DNA of 22,498 nucleotides from a virus: IMG/VR virus record IMGVR_UViG_3300029266_002388, positions 1-22,498 of that record. One strand, given 5' to 3'. The number at the start of each line of letters is the position of its first letter. Positions within the stretch are counted from its first letter, which is position 1. This document shows, piece after piece, positions 5,013 to 12,538 of the stretch. The translations under genes were made by a program, and so were the position numbers. The notes beneath the pieces are model-generated. The model saw nothing but the letters and a program-made list of their open reading frames with translations, made no database searches and was not told the origin of the DNA.

Positions 5013-5846
5013 ATGGAAGATTTAATGTTTTCAAATGATGTGAACTCAGAGTTCATGACCCGCGAGCAAATTCAAGAAGCTTGCCCCGTTGCATTTTCAG
5101 GAACCCCAAGTAGTGAGGTTTCTAAGCACTACACTCACATTCCTACAGATCGTGTTATTGACGATATGGAAAAGCTTGGATGGGGTGTTATTGATGCTAA
5201 ACAAGTTAAAGCTCGTAAAAAAGCAACTCAAGGATTTCAAAAGCACATGCTCGTTTTCCGCCATCCTGATTTGATGGTTGAAGGAAAAGACGGTGATGAT
5301 GTTTGGCCACAAATTATCATGACTAATTCCCACGATGGTAAAAATTCATTTACCTTCCAAGCAGGAATGTATCGATTTGTATGTTCTAATGGGTTAGTAA
5401 TTGCCGATCAAGAGTTTGGTAAGATGAAAATCCGCCATATGGGTTACGATTTTGAAGCTTTGCGTGAAACCATTGGAGAAATGGTTGAAAAATTGCCTCT
5501 TACAGTTGAGAGTATGAATAAGTTTAAGCAAACCGAGTTGACTAAACCCCAAAAATATGACTTGGCTAGGAGAGCTATTGCAACTCGATTTAAGCTTCAA
5601 AAAGATCAAAAAGTTGATCAAGTTTATAAAATTGATTTAGATGAAGTATTAAAACCTGTTCGTAAAGAGGATGCAGGAGATGACCTGTGGAGTGTGTTTA
5701 ATCTTGTTCAGGAAAAAGTTGTTGAAGGAGATTTTGAATATGTTTCGGGTGTTAAAATGCGTAAAGCTCGTAAAATTAAGAACTTTAAGCAAGATTTAGA
5801 TGTTAACCAGAAGCTTTTTGAAATTGCAAAGGAATTTGCAGCGTAA
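5013..5846 (+). CDS. DUF932-like phage/plasmid protein (277 aa)
   Basis: The layout matches the DUF932 (phage/plasmid-like) family: an N-terminal YTHIPTDRVIDDMEKLGW segment (40-57), a central VFRHPDL strand (81-87) followed by the hallmark NSHDGKNSFTFQAGMYRFVCSNGL (105-128), then a long helical C-terminus including LARRAIATRFKL. The family is found on plasmids and phages, usually near replication or recombination genes, and has no settled biochemical function that I know of. Here it is apparently a single-gene unit with its own host-type promoter and leader and a strong hairpin after it. The promoter shared with the RadA-like gene suggests a common expression class. Confidence 0.75.
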   Translation: MEDLMFSNDVNSEFMTREQIQEACPVAFSGTPSSEVSKHYTHIPTDRVIDDMEKLGWGVIDAKQVKARKKATQGFQKHMLVFRHPDLMVEGKDGDDVWPQIIMTNSHDGKNSFTFQAGMYRFVCSNGLVIADQEFGKMKIRHMGYDFEALRETIGEMVEKLPLTVESMNKFKQTELTKPQKYDLARRAIATRFKLQKDQKVDQVYKIDLDEVLKPVRKEDAGDDLWSVFNLVQEKVVEGDFEYVSGVKMRKARKIKNFKQDLDVNQKLFEIAKEFAA

Positions 5847-5870
5847 AAAGGCAGTTGTCATGTTGTTTGA

Positions 5871-5892
5871 GGGGGGAGTTGCCGCTCCCCCC
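5871..5892 (+). terminator. strong hairpin GGGGGGAG-N6-CTCCCCCC
   Basis: Eight perfect G:C-rich pairs with a TTGCCG loop begin 24 nt after the DUF932-like stop. There is no T-run downstream, so it may terminate inefficiently, need a factor, or stabilise the 3' end. It separates the DUF932-like unit from the next genes. Confidence 0.55.
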
Positions 5893-5915
5893 GATAACAC
5901 TAAATAAATATAATT

Positions 5916-6215
5916 ATGGGACTTAAAACAAAATATACTTCTCCTAAAGTAGAACTTCTTGATAAACTTAAAATTGGAAGTGAAACTAGGATTCTTAAAA
6001 TGGAAGTTATAGAAACTTCTAAAGTAAAAAATCATTATATCTACGAATGTCAGTATGTTGAAAATAAAAATATCCACCAAACTTACATTATTGCTGTAGA
6101 TATTGAAGATGCTATAAGTCGTCTTTCAGAAATGGTTAAAATCCCAAGCGCTAATACTAGGCATTTTATTTTAGGTAATGAAACATTATATTTAGGAGAT
6201 GATGAGAAAAGATAG
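5916..6215 (+). CDS. hypothetical protein (99 aa)
   Basis: The ATG follows A/T-rich actaaataaatataatt, with no Shine-Dalgarno. The product appears beta-rich (SETRILKMEVIETSKVKNHYIYECQYVENKNIHQTYIIAVDIEDAISRLSEMV) with a helix at about residues 67-78 and an acidic/basic tail. I do not recognise it. The last 14 bases overlap the next small gene in another frame, suggesting an operon. Confidence 0.6.
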   Translation: MGLKTKYTSPKVELLDKLKIGSETRILKMEVIETSKVKNHYIYECQYVENKNIHQTYIIAVDIEDAISRLSEMVKIPSANTRHFILGNETLYLGDDEKR

Positions 6216-6363
6216 TATAGAAGATATTCTTCAACAGGCAGATGTTTATGGTTTAAGAGCTGAAGTTAGAGCAACAGCCATAGCTATTCTTAATGATGAT
6301 CCCAAAATTACTACCGGATCCGCGTATGCTATGGCCGCTTATGACTGGGATATAGGGTATTAA
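6202..6363 (+). CDS. small hypothetical protein (53 aa)
   Basis: Starts at 6199 or 6202 (ATGATG); the second is given. An AGGAG lies just upstream but inside the coding sequence of the previous gene, so it may be chance. The product starts with a charged helix (MRKDSIEDILQQADVYGLRAEVRATAIAIL) followed by NDDPKITTGSAYAMAAYDWDIGY. The pattern could be a compact helical bundle; no family is recognised. The regular amphipathic sequence and the overlap with the upstream gene support it being real despite its length. A 98-base gap follows. Confidence 0.55.
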   Translation: MRKDSIEDILQQADVYGLRAEVRATAIAILNDDPKITTGSAYAMAAYDWDIGY

Positions 6364-6449
6364 TAATAGGTAACCATATGAATCATATACTGTATTAATA
6401 ATGAATTATTGGACATATATAACAACTTATAAAGATTTAGAAATTAACT

Positions 6450-6458
6450 ATATTTATA
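6450..6458 (+). promoter_or_regulatory. ATATTTATA motif, candidate late promoter (copy 2)
   Basis: The same nonamer ends 3 nt before the ATG at 6462, at the end of the 98-base gap after 6363. The gap otherwise holds only A/T-rich DNA and a short frame judged not to be real. Confidence 0.45.
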
Positions 6459-6461
6459 CAC

Positions 6462-6674
6462 ATGGAACATCGACTAGTAAAAGCTCTGAGAAAACAAGCA
6501 GAAGCAGACAGAGAAGAAGCACTTCTTACTTTAGAAACCCTACTCCATTCACCGGCTGGAATTGGTGAACATACATCAGGACATTTTTTAGCGGAAGGAC
6601 AAAAAGCTCTTCAAAAACTAACTGATGCCGAGGATCAACTTGAAACATTAAAATTACACTTTGGACATCAATAA
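6462..6674 (+). CDS. small helical phage protein with GIGEH motif (70 aa)
   Basis: Two long charged helices (residues 1-29 and 43-66) flank SPAGIGEHTSGHF (30-42). From memory, small proteins of marine T4-like phages carry a comparable helix-GIGEH-helix layout, but I cannot check this. The function is unknown; it could be a coiled-coil adaptor. It overlaps the next gene by 14 nt and begins a run of genes that leads into the late sigma factor. Confidence 0.65.
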   Translation: MEHRLVKALRKQAEADREEALLTLETLLHSPAGIGEHTSGHFLAEGQKALQKLTDAEDQLETLKLHFGHQ

Positions 6675-7101
6675 AATATTTGGAGCATTTAATTCTTCGT
6701 CTAGGAATGATGATGGGTTTGAACAACCTACTTTTCTACATGCCTATAAAGATGATGAAGAAAATCACCCTAAATATTATGTTAGAATGTTTACTAAATT
6801 AGTTTTAAATTATACTAACTATAATAAACAATTAATAGATTTTTTTGGTAAAACTGACCCTGAGTTAGATGTTAGCGAAATTACTCAAACTGGGGAGTCT
6901 ATGTTATATCAAAGAGCGTATCAATATATTACTCAAATTGATATGAAGGATGAATACCATACTAAAATTTTCATTGAAGAAGCAAATAGTAAATTAAAAG
7001 AAGCACTAAATAAGAGCTTAAATTTTTTTGAGGTAGAAGAAGAATACGAAAAATGCGCTATTCTTAAACAATACCTTGATTTTTTAAATTTTTCATCGTA
7101 A
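6661..7101 (+). CDS. hypothetical phage protein (146 aa), TTG start
   Basis: The frame is closed by a stop at 6649-6651, and the first in-frame ATG is 42 codons in, so the probable start is the TTG at 6661 (MDINKIFGAF...), overlapping the previous gene by 14 nt. The body is helical, with EYHTKIFIEEANSKLKEAL (about 99-117). The C-terminal EVEEEYEKCAILKQYLDFL resembles a UVR-type helical hairpin, a protein-contact motif. I do not recognise a function. The gene ends 22 nt before the next one. Confidence 0.65.
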   Translation: MDINKIFGAFNSSSRNDDGFEQPTFLHAYKDDEENHPKYYVRMFTKLVLNYTNYNKQLIDFFGKTDPELDVSEITQTGESMLYQRAYQYITQIDMKDEYHTKIFIEEANSKLKEALNKSLNFFEVEEEYEKCAILKQYLDFLNFSS

Positions 7102-7123
7102 CTTCGTTACAAAACAAAAATAA

Positions 7124-7318
7124 ATGTATTACAGACAACACATTGTTAAAAAGCTTGAAAATCTTGAAGCTAAATTAAAGCATATTGAATTCCATAATGG
7201 AAGAGGAAATAAGCAAGAAGTAGAGAATATTAAAAGGGAGTGTGAAGAATTAGTAGAGGAAGTTAAAGCTGCTATCGAACGTGAACCCCAAACCTCTAAC
7301 GAACTTAATAGAAAATAA
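7124..7318 (+). CDS. small coiled-coil protein (64 aa)
   Basis: Almost the entire product is one or two charged amphipathic helices (VKKLENLEAKLKHIEF, VENIKRECEELVEEVKAAIE) separated by HNGRGNK, so a helical hairpin or dimeric coiled coil is likely. The upstream sequence acaaaaataa is A-rich with no Shine-Dalgarno. It ends 1 nt before the HD-domain gene. Function is not recognised. Confidence 0.6.
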   Translation: MYYRQHIVKKLENLEAKLKHIEFHNGRGNKQEVENIKRECEELVEEVKAAIEREPQTSNELNRK

Positions 7319-7319
7319 T

Positions 7320-8093
7320 ATGAATCCTACAGCTGAACAGATTCAGGGAAATTGGGATGAATTCACTGAAAACATCCACAAGTATATTACAGGGGGGAGA
7401 AAAGAAAAACTTCTTGGGTTTTATAGAAAGTACGAAGAGCGCATTATGGTAATGCCTGCTGCCCATAAAAAAGAATATCATAACTCATTCCCAGGAGGAT
7501 ATGTTGAACATGTTAATAGGGTAGTACGTTGTGCTATCAAACAATGTCAATTGTGGGAAGAAGAAGGAGCAGATATGACTACTTTTACTGTGGAAGAATT
7601 AGTATTTTCTGCTATTAACCATGATCTTGGAAAAATGGGGGATGAAGACAATGAATCTTATATCCCACAAACCGATAAATGGAGAAAAGAAAAACTAGGT
7701 GAGGATTATATGTTTAACAAACAAGTCCCATTTGCTTCTGTTCCAGACCGAGGTTTATTTATGCTACAATCCCATGGTGTGCAATATACATTTAATGAGA
7801 TGTTAGCAATCCAGACCCATGATGGTTTATATGATGATGCTAATAAAAAATATTTATTCGCATATATGCCCGAACAAAAACCACGTACTTCCCTCCCATA
7901 TATCCTTCACCAGGCGGATTTAATGGCGGCTCGTATTGAGTTTGAAAGGGAATGGTTGCCTAAATTTAAAAATTCCGTGCCTCCCCAGAAGGAGAGTTTT
8001 ATATTGACCACAGAATCTAAAAAATCAACAAAAGACAAAGCCCTTTCTCAACTTGAAAGTAAAGGTCTTAAAGATTTATTCGATAAACTATGA
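7320..8093 (+). CDS. HD-domain metal-dependent phosphohydrolase (257 aa)
   Basis: The ATG at 7320 is preferred to an in-frame GTG at 7281 inside the upstream gene. HD-superfamily metal ligands are visible: YHNSFPGGYVEHV (H54 and H64), NHDLGK (H101-D102), SHG (H152), THDG (H167-D168) and HQAD (H197, D200). The order resembles the HD domain of YhaM-type 3'-5' exoribonucleases, although the N-terminal OB domain is missing. The substrate could be RNA or a nucleotide (dNTP hydrolase or nucleotide second messenger); the sequence does not decide. It overlaps the next gene by ATGA and lies two genes before the late sigma factor, so it may act in RNA or nucleotide turnover during takeover. Confidence 0.75.
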   Translation: MNPTAEQIQGNWDEFTENIHKYITGGRKEKLLGFYRKYEERIMVMPAAHKKEYHNSFPGGYVEHVNRVVRCAIKQCQLWEEEGADMTTFTVEELVFSAINHDLGKMGDEDNESYIPQTDKWRKEKLGEDYMFNKQVPFASVPDRGLFMLQSHGVQYTFNEMLAIQTHDGLYDDANKKYLFAYMPEQKPRTSLPYILHQADLMAARIEFEREWLPKFKNSVPPQKESFILTTESKKSTKDKALSQLESKGLKDLFDKL

Positions 8094-8371
8094 TAGAAAT
8101 CATTACTATTAGCATACTAGGGGTTGGGGTTGTAATCTTAGGATTTACAACTCTCAATCTCTTACGCAAAAACGAGAAGCAAGAAGATATACTTACAGGG
8201 TATATCACTTACTTAGATCAATTAAGTCGAATGATAGAGATCTCTGATGAAAAGCTCAAGAAAATTGATGAGCAAGGAATATTTAAGAATGATGATGAAA
8301 TTGGTTTCATGTACGAACAAATTAAAGAACTTCAGAGAATACTATCCAATTTTAGGATGGACAAATTATGA
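8090..8371 (+). CDS. single-pass membrane protein with cytoplasmic coiled coil (93 aa)
   Basis: An N-terminal transmembrane helix (about residues 4-25, IITISILGVGVVILGFTTLNLL) is followed by basic residues (RKNEK), placing the remainder in the cytoplasm. The tail has two helical stretches (TYLDQLSRMIEISDEKLKKI and IGFMYEQIKELQRILSNF). It overlaps both neighbours through ATGA, so it belongs to the HD hydrolase - sigma factor operon. Function is unrecognised; membrane anchoring of a partner is possible. Confidence 0.65.
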   Translation: MIEIITISILGVGVVILGFTTLNLLRKNEKQEDILTGYITYLDQLSRMIEISDEKLKKIDEQGIFKNDDEIGFMYEQIKELQRILSNFRMDKL

Positions 8372-9090
8372 GCACACTACCCCCAAGAAAAAGAAAAAAG
8401 AAAACTAAAAATCAATATTTTACCCAAGCAACAGAAGATGCTATAGTAAGATATAATGCTTCAACTGACCCCGAAGAGCGTAGTGAGATCTATCGTAAAG
8501 ATATTCACTATGCTTTTTTTAAACTTACCGAAAATATAATTCATACTTTTAAGTTTTATTATACAGAAGTAAATGAAATTGAGCACCTCCAACATGAAGT
8601 AATTACGTTTTTATTAGATAAAATTCATTTATTTGACCAAACTAAAGGATTTAAAGCATTTTCATATTTTGGGACGATTGCTAAACGGTATTTAATTATA
8701 CAAAATACTAAAAATTACAAAAAACGAGTTGACAAAGCCCCCGTAGATGAGTTACACCATAATCTAAAATATTCATATGATATGGATTATAACCCTATGG
8801 AAAAAGATGACTTATCAGATTTTACAGATGAGTATGTAGAATATTGCACAGAAAATATTTATAAATTATTTCCTAAAGAAAAAGATGCTGTTGTAGCAGA
8901 TGCTATTTTAGAACTTTTTAGAAAAAGAGAAGTAATGGATATTTTTAATAAAAAGGCTCTTTATCTTTGTATTAGGGAAATGGTAGATGTTAAAACCCCA
9001 CACATCACTAGAGTAGCGGACCAATTAGGAATAATATTTAAAAAGAACTTTCTTTTTTACAAAGAAAACGGATATACAAATTTTATCTAA
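8368..9090 (+). CDS. 55: gp55-type late transcription sigma factor (240 aa)
   Basis: This is the homologue of T4 gp55, the divergent sigma factor that directs RNA polymerase to late promoters together with the sliding clamp. A basic N-terminus (PPRKRKKKTK) leads into a region with the gp55/sigma region 2 pattern: AIVRYN (25-30), IYRKDI...FFKLTENIIHTFKFYY (41-65), then FDQTKGFKAFSYFGTIAKRYLI (89-110), typical of gp55 in marine T4-like phages. The C-terminus is aromatic (NFLFYKENGYTNFI) and could be the clamp-binding tail (inference). Length is slightly above T4 gp55 (about 185 aa). It starts in an ATGA overlap and sits directly before the tail gene block it would be expected to activate. Confidence 0.85.
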   Translation: MSTLPPRKRKKKTKNQYFTQATEDAIVRYNASTDPEERSEIYRKDIHYAFFKLTENIIHTFKFYYTEVNEIEHLQHEVITFLLDKIHLFDQTKGFKAFSYFGTIAKRYLIIQNTKNYKKRVDKAPVDELHHNLKYSYDMDYNPMEKDDLSDFTDEYVEYCTENIYKLFPKEKDAVVADAILELFRKREVMDIFNKKALYLCIREMVDVKTPHITRVADQLGIIFKKNFLFYKENGYTNFI

Positions 9091-9094
9091 TCCC

Positions 9095-9103
9095 ATATTT
9101 ATA
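9095..9103 (+). promoter_or_regulatory. ATATTTATA motif, candidate late promoter (copy 3)
   Basis: It lies within the 16-nt gap between the sigma factor stop (9090) and the ATG at 9107, ending 3 nt before the start. A promoter here would open transcription of the tail/baseplate block. Confidence 0.5.
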
Positions 9104-9106
9104 ACC

Positions 9107-9451
9107 ATGGGACAGTTAGACAAAAATATATTTGGTAGTAAAAAATTTTCCGACATATTGGAAGAAATTTATAATAACCAAAAGAAAAAAGAAGAGCAAA
9201 TTTCTACCCTTATCTCAGAATTAAAACCCCTTATTCAGGATATTGGAGATGCTACTCTTGTTGTTCCTCTTCTTAAGGAATATTTAGAAATATCTGTTAA
9301 AAATGATGAGCAGCTTATAAAAATGGCTACTATCATCCAACGAGCAGTTCAAAGTGAAGGAGGTGATGATGATAGTTTTGGGATGACTGAGGCAGAAAAG
9401 CAACAATTATTAGATGAAGTAAAAAAATACGGGGAAGATAAAAAGAAATAA
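9107..9451 (+). CDS. small coiled-coil protein heading the tail block (114 aa)
   Basis: The product has a short N-terminal LDKNIFGSKKFSDILEEIY motif, then a predicted coiled coil (QKKKEEQISTLISELKPLI), a hydrophobic helical centre and a very charged C-terminus (GGDDDSFGMTEAEKQQ...EDKKK). It starts 3 nt after the late-type motif and its stop overlaps the next start (TAATG), tying it to the gp5-like spike gene. It might be a small chaperone or assembly factor for the baseplate; no family is recognised. Confidence 0.65.
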   Translation: MGQLDKNIFGSKKFSDILEEIYNNQKKKEEQISTLISELKPLIQDIGDATLVVPLLKEYLEISVKNDEQLIKMATIIQRAVQSEGGDDDSFGMTEAEKQQLLDEVKKYGEDKKK

Positions 9452-10698
9452 TGGCTTTTTCATTAGGAGTTAACGGCGGTCAATCTACTTCAGGACAATC
9501 TTCTTTTGGGGGTGGTGTTGAATTATTAGACGTTAGAGTTAGGGATATAATATTATCTCCTAACCACCCCCGATTTGATGAAGTTGGAGGATGGGCAGGT
9601 GTTGGAACTATAATATTTGATACTACTGATGGGGGTTTAAGTTCAACTAGAGATTCTGTTAGTTTTGCAAAGCCTTTATTTTCTAATAATAAGTTTTATC
9701 CCCTAATAAACGAAATAGTAGCAATAATTGCTATAGCTGATCCTGTTAAAAGCCAAGATGCCGATGGGGTGGGGGCAAAGTTAAGTTTTTATCTTCCTCC
9801 TGCTAATTTATGGAATAGCCAACACCACAACGCTCTTCCCGATAATAAAGTTGAAAATCCCTACCAAAAAGTTAAATCTTATAAAGAAGTTAGCCAGGGA
9901 TCTCCTAACTATGAATCTCAAGAAGAAACCCCGGAATTTTTAGGAACTACTTTTAAAGAAAAAGATCAAGTATTTCCTTTATATTTTTATGAGGGCGACC
10001 ATATTATAGAAGGAAGATGGGGTAATACTCTCCGTTTGGGGAGTACAGTTAAGTTTCCTGATTTTCCAAATACTTGGTCAAGTGAAGGGGAAGTTGGGGA
10101 TCCTCTTACTATTCTAAGGGTAGCTAATCCCAATAAGACTAGCACTCAAGCAGGTTGGTTACCTACCCTAGAAAATACTACAGAAGATTTATCTTCAATA
10201 TATCTTACAAGTACTCAAAAAATCCCATTTTTTCCTTCAAGTTTTAAAACAGACTCATTTGGTAATGACCCCTCCCCTACATCTCCCTCAGAATATAAAG
10301 GAAATCAAATCATATTAGACTCAGGAAGATTAATTTTAAATGCTAAAAAAGATGGAGTATTAATTAGTTCTCCTACAAGTATTCATTTAAGTTCGGGTAA
10401 TTCTATTAATTTAGACACCGGTCAAAGAATAGTTTTATCAGCTGGTGAGATTAATCTTATAGATAGAAACGCTACTGAAAGGGCAGTTTTAGGGGATGAA
10501 TTAGTATTTCAATTACAAAAACTCCTTCCTGTATTAGAAGGATTAGCTAAAGCTTGTTCAGCAGCTTCTGCAGGCCCATACCCCGTACCTACCTTAATAA
10601 GTATAGGACCTGCTTTAGAAACTGCTTTAGGAGAATTTAAAACCGCTCTTAGTGGTAAAAATCCTAAAATATTATCTAATAAAATTAAATTACAATAA
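9451..10698 (+). CDS. gp5/VgrG-like baseplate spike protein (415 aa)
   Basis: The N-terminal half (residues 23-240) looks like an OB-fold hub region, with repeated short strands and long loops (VRVRDIILSPNHP, YPLINEIVAIIAIADP, DHIIEGRWGNTLRLG). Residues about 283-350 form short repeating strands (NQIILDSGRLILNAKKDGVLI, SIHLSSGNSINLDTGQRIVL), typical of the triple-stranded beta-stack of T4 gp5 and VgrG spikes. A helical, Ala/Leu-rich C-terminus follows. T4 gp5 has a lysozyme domain between hub and spike; none is visible here. Position before gp25 and gp6 fits T4 baseplate order. It is probably the cell-puncturing central spike; exact orthology to gp5 is inferred. Confidence 0.7.
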   Translation: MAFSLGVNGGQSTSGQSSFGGGVELLDVRVRDIILSPNHPRFDEVGGWAGVGTIIFDTTDGGLSSTRDSVSFAKPLFSNNKFYPLINEIVAIIAIADPVKSQDADGVGAKLSFYLPPANLWNSQHHNALPDNKVENPYQKVKSYKEVSQGSPNYESQEETPEFLGTTFKEKDQVFPLYFYEGDHIIEGRWGNTLRLGSTVKFPDFPNTWSSEGEVGDPLTILRVANPNKTSTQAGWLPTLENTTEDLSSIYLTSTQKIPFFPSSFKTDSFGNDPSPTSPSEYKGNQIILDSGRLILNAKKDGVLISSPTSIHLSSGNSINLDTGQRIVLSAGEINLIDRNATERAVLGDELVFQLQKLLPVLEGLAKACSAASAGPYPVPTLISIGPALETALGEFKTALSGKNPKILSNKIKLQ

Positions 10699-12521
10699 TG
10701 GCTAATTTCCCCTCAAGTCAATACACTTATACAGCTCTATATGTTTTGGGGAATGGGTATTATATTGAGCTTAAACCTAAGGGTCCTAAGTATAAAGCTA
10801 TAATTAAATCCCCTGAAGGAGCAATTATAGCAGAAGGTTCTCCTTCATTTTCTTCAGAAGCTAAAATATTAATAGATGAAGCTGTTACTAATCTTTCTAA
10901 CCAATTAGAAATTGCAGATTTACAAGTAACTGAGATAATTGAAAAAACACCTCCTCCACCTAAAATAAAATCTAACCAATTTAAGGTTACAGGAAAAGTT
11001 GTAGATAAAAATGGTGATCCCATTACTAGAGCTAAAATTCAACCCTATTTCATTTCCTTTCCCCCACCTCCACCTCCACCTTCAGTTCCTGAGGATTCTA
11101 CTAATCCTGGTATTCCTGAAGGTTATACTGATTTAAATACTACTATATTTGAATTAGGGTCTGTTGCCCCCTATGATTCTATTTCTGTAGATGATTTAGG
11201 GAATTTTGAGATAGAATATTCGGATGGAGAGGAGATAGATTTTAAACAAACCTATATTGAGGTATCTGCTAATGATTTCTTTTCCAAAAATATAGGCCCT
11301 ACTTTAACTAAATCAGGTGAGCAAACAGTTACTAGATCTTCAACAGGAGGTACTTTTACAGGTAGTGTATCAATAGTAGGTACTAAAAATCTCCCTAAAG
11401 AAGGAAATACTTTTGTAATAGAAGTTACAGTAAAAAACCAAGCTACCGGAGAAGAAGCAACGGGAGTAGGAAGAAGTTCAAAAAGCAGTATTGCTAGATC
11501 TAAAGGACAAATCAATGCTACACAACAATTTATTGAAGTTAGCAGTGAGGATGAAAGTATTGTTATAGGTTTATACGATGTAGGAAGGATTACCCTTGAT
11601 CCTATGGTAATAGATTTAAAAAAAGAAGAAGCAGAAGTAAAAAAACAAATCCAACAGGTAGAAAATATTGAAATTGAGTTTTTAGGTAAAAAAGAAATGC
11701 CTTTTGAAGCTAAATTAAGTTCTCGATTTAACCAATTGAAAGAAAAACTTAAACTAATTCTAATTCCTGCAATATTAGGGATAATTGCTAAGTTTGGACC
11801 CCAAGTATTACATAGTATAGTTAATAGAAAAATTAACTTTTCAAATGATAAGGTATGTCCTTCTAAAGAAGAAATATTAGATGCTATAAGAAAAAGAAAT
11901 CAGTTAGTAAGACAGTTAAATAATGTATATAAAATAGTAAGAACTATTTCTAAAGTTTTAAAAATTACATCTGCTCTTATAATAGGATTTAAAATAGCAT
12001 TTAAAATTCTTAAATTTGCTCCTATAGCTAGACCCTCAGGATTAATAGCAGATTCTTTAGCAGTAATTAAAAGAAGATTAGAAGTAGCAGGTATAGTTGT
12101 AAATGTTCTTACAATAACTGCTGTTATTATAGGAGCAACGTTAGCAATAATAATAGATTTATTAAATAGTTTAGATTTTCTTATTAAAGAATGTTCTGAA
12201 GAAACCGATGAGGAGGGAAATTTTATTGTTTCGTTTGCAGAAATTAATAATGAATTAAATACCTTTGTAGATGCCTCTACAGGTCAAACCGAAGATATTA
12301 TAAATCCTTTAACTAATAATCCTCTACCCTATAAAGGTTTCTTATTTGAAATCAAACAGGACACTAGCCAGGACTTTCAATACCCTAAAAGATATGCTAT
12401 TGCAAGAAATATACAAGGAATACAAGTACTAAGAAGTGAATCATCATTTGCTTCTAGTCCCGAAATACTAATAGAAGAACTTAAATTTACTATAGATAAA
12501 GATAATTTAAGAGCAGATTAA
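10698..12521 (+). CDS. baseplate-region protein with polyproline, regulatory-like beta domain and hydrophobic helices (607 aa)
   Basis: It overlaps the spike gene stop by one base (TAATG). Domains: N-terminal small fold (1-75); a helix and PPPP (85-88); a carboxypeptidase-regulatory-like beta domain starting FKVTGKVVDKNGDPITRAKIQP (95-116), interrupted by seven prolines (122-128) and resuming at about 160-190 (ISVDDLGNFEIEYSD); a Thr/Ser-rich beta region to about 300; a helical part with hydrophobic segments at about 351-367, 424-438 and 464-489 (the strongest: IVVNVLTITAVIIGATLAIII); and a soluble C-terminus. Such hydrophobic stretches in a baseplate-cluster protein could insert in the host membrane, but buried helices are also possible. 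No orthologue is recognised. Confidence 0.7.
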   Translation: MANFPSSQYTYTALYVLGNGYYIELKPKGPKYKAIIKSPEGAIIAEGSPSFSSEAKILIDEAVTNLSNQLEIADLQVTEIIEKTPPPPKIKSNQFKVTGKVVDKNGDPITRAKIQPYFISFPPPPPPPSVPEDSTNPGIPEGYTDLNTTIFELGSVAPYDSISVDDLGNFEIEYSDGEEIDFKQTYIEVSANDFFSKNIGPTLTKSGEQTVTRSSTGGTFTGSVSIVGTKNLPKEGNTFVIEVTVKNQATGEEATGVGRSSKSSIARSKGQINATQQFIEVSSEDESIVIGLYDVGRITLDPMVIDLKKEEAEVKKQIQQVENIEIEFLGKKEMPFEAKLSSRFNQLKEKLKLILIPAILGIIAKFGPQVLHSIVNRKINFSNDKVCPSKEEILDAIRKRNQLVRQLNNVYKIVRTISKVLKITSALIIGFKIAFKILKFAPIARPSGLIADSLAVIKRRLEVAGIVVNVLTITAVIIGATLAIIIDLLNSLDFLIKECSEETDEEGNFIVSFAEINNELNTFVDASTGQTEDIINPLTNNPLPYKGFLFEIKQDTSQDFQYPKRYAIARNIQGIQVLRSESSFASSPEILIEELKFTIDKDNLRAD

Positions 12522-12525
12522 TGTA

Positions 12526-12534
12526 ATATTTATA
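12526..12534 (+). promoter_or_regulatory. ATATTTATA motif, candidate late promoter (copy 4)
   Basis: The nonamer lies in the 17-nt gap after the stop at 12521 and ends 4 nt before the ATG at 12539. It may begin the transcript for the gp25-gp6 wedge genes. Confidence 0.45.
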
Positions 12535-12538
12535 AACA

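Noticed and set aside
6194-6198. AGGAG as a Shine-Dalgarno sequence for the gene at 6202
   Set aside because: It encodes residues of the upstream gene and lies too close to the start; other genes in the window show no such motif.
6401-6568. 55-codon + strand frame starting MNYWTYITTY
   Set aside because: Its second half overlaps the better 70-aa gene in another frame and is Ser/Arg-rich, as expected of a shadow.
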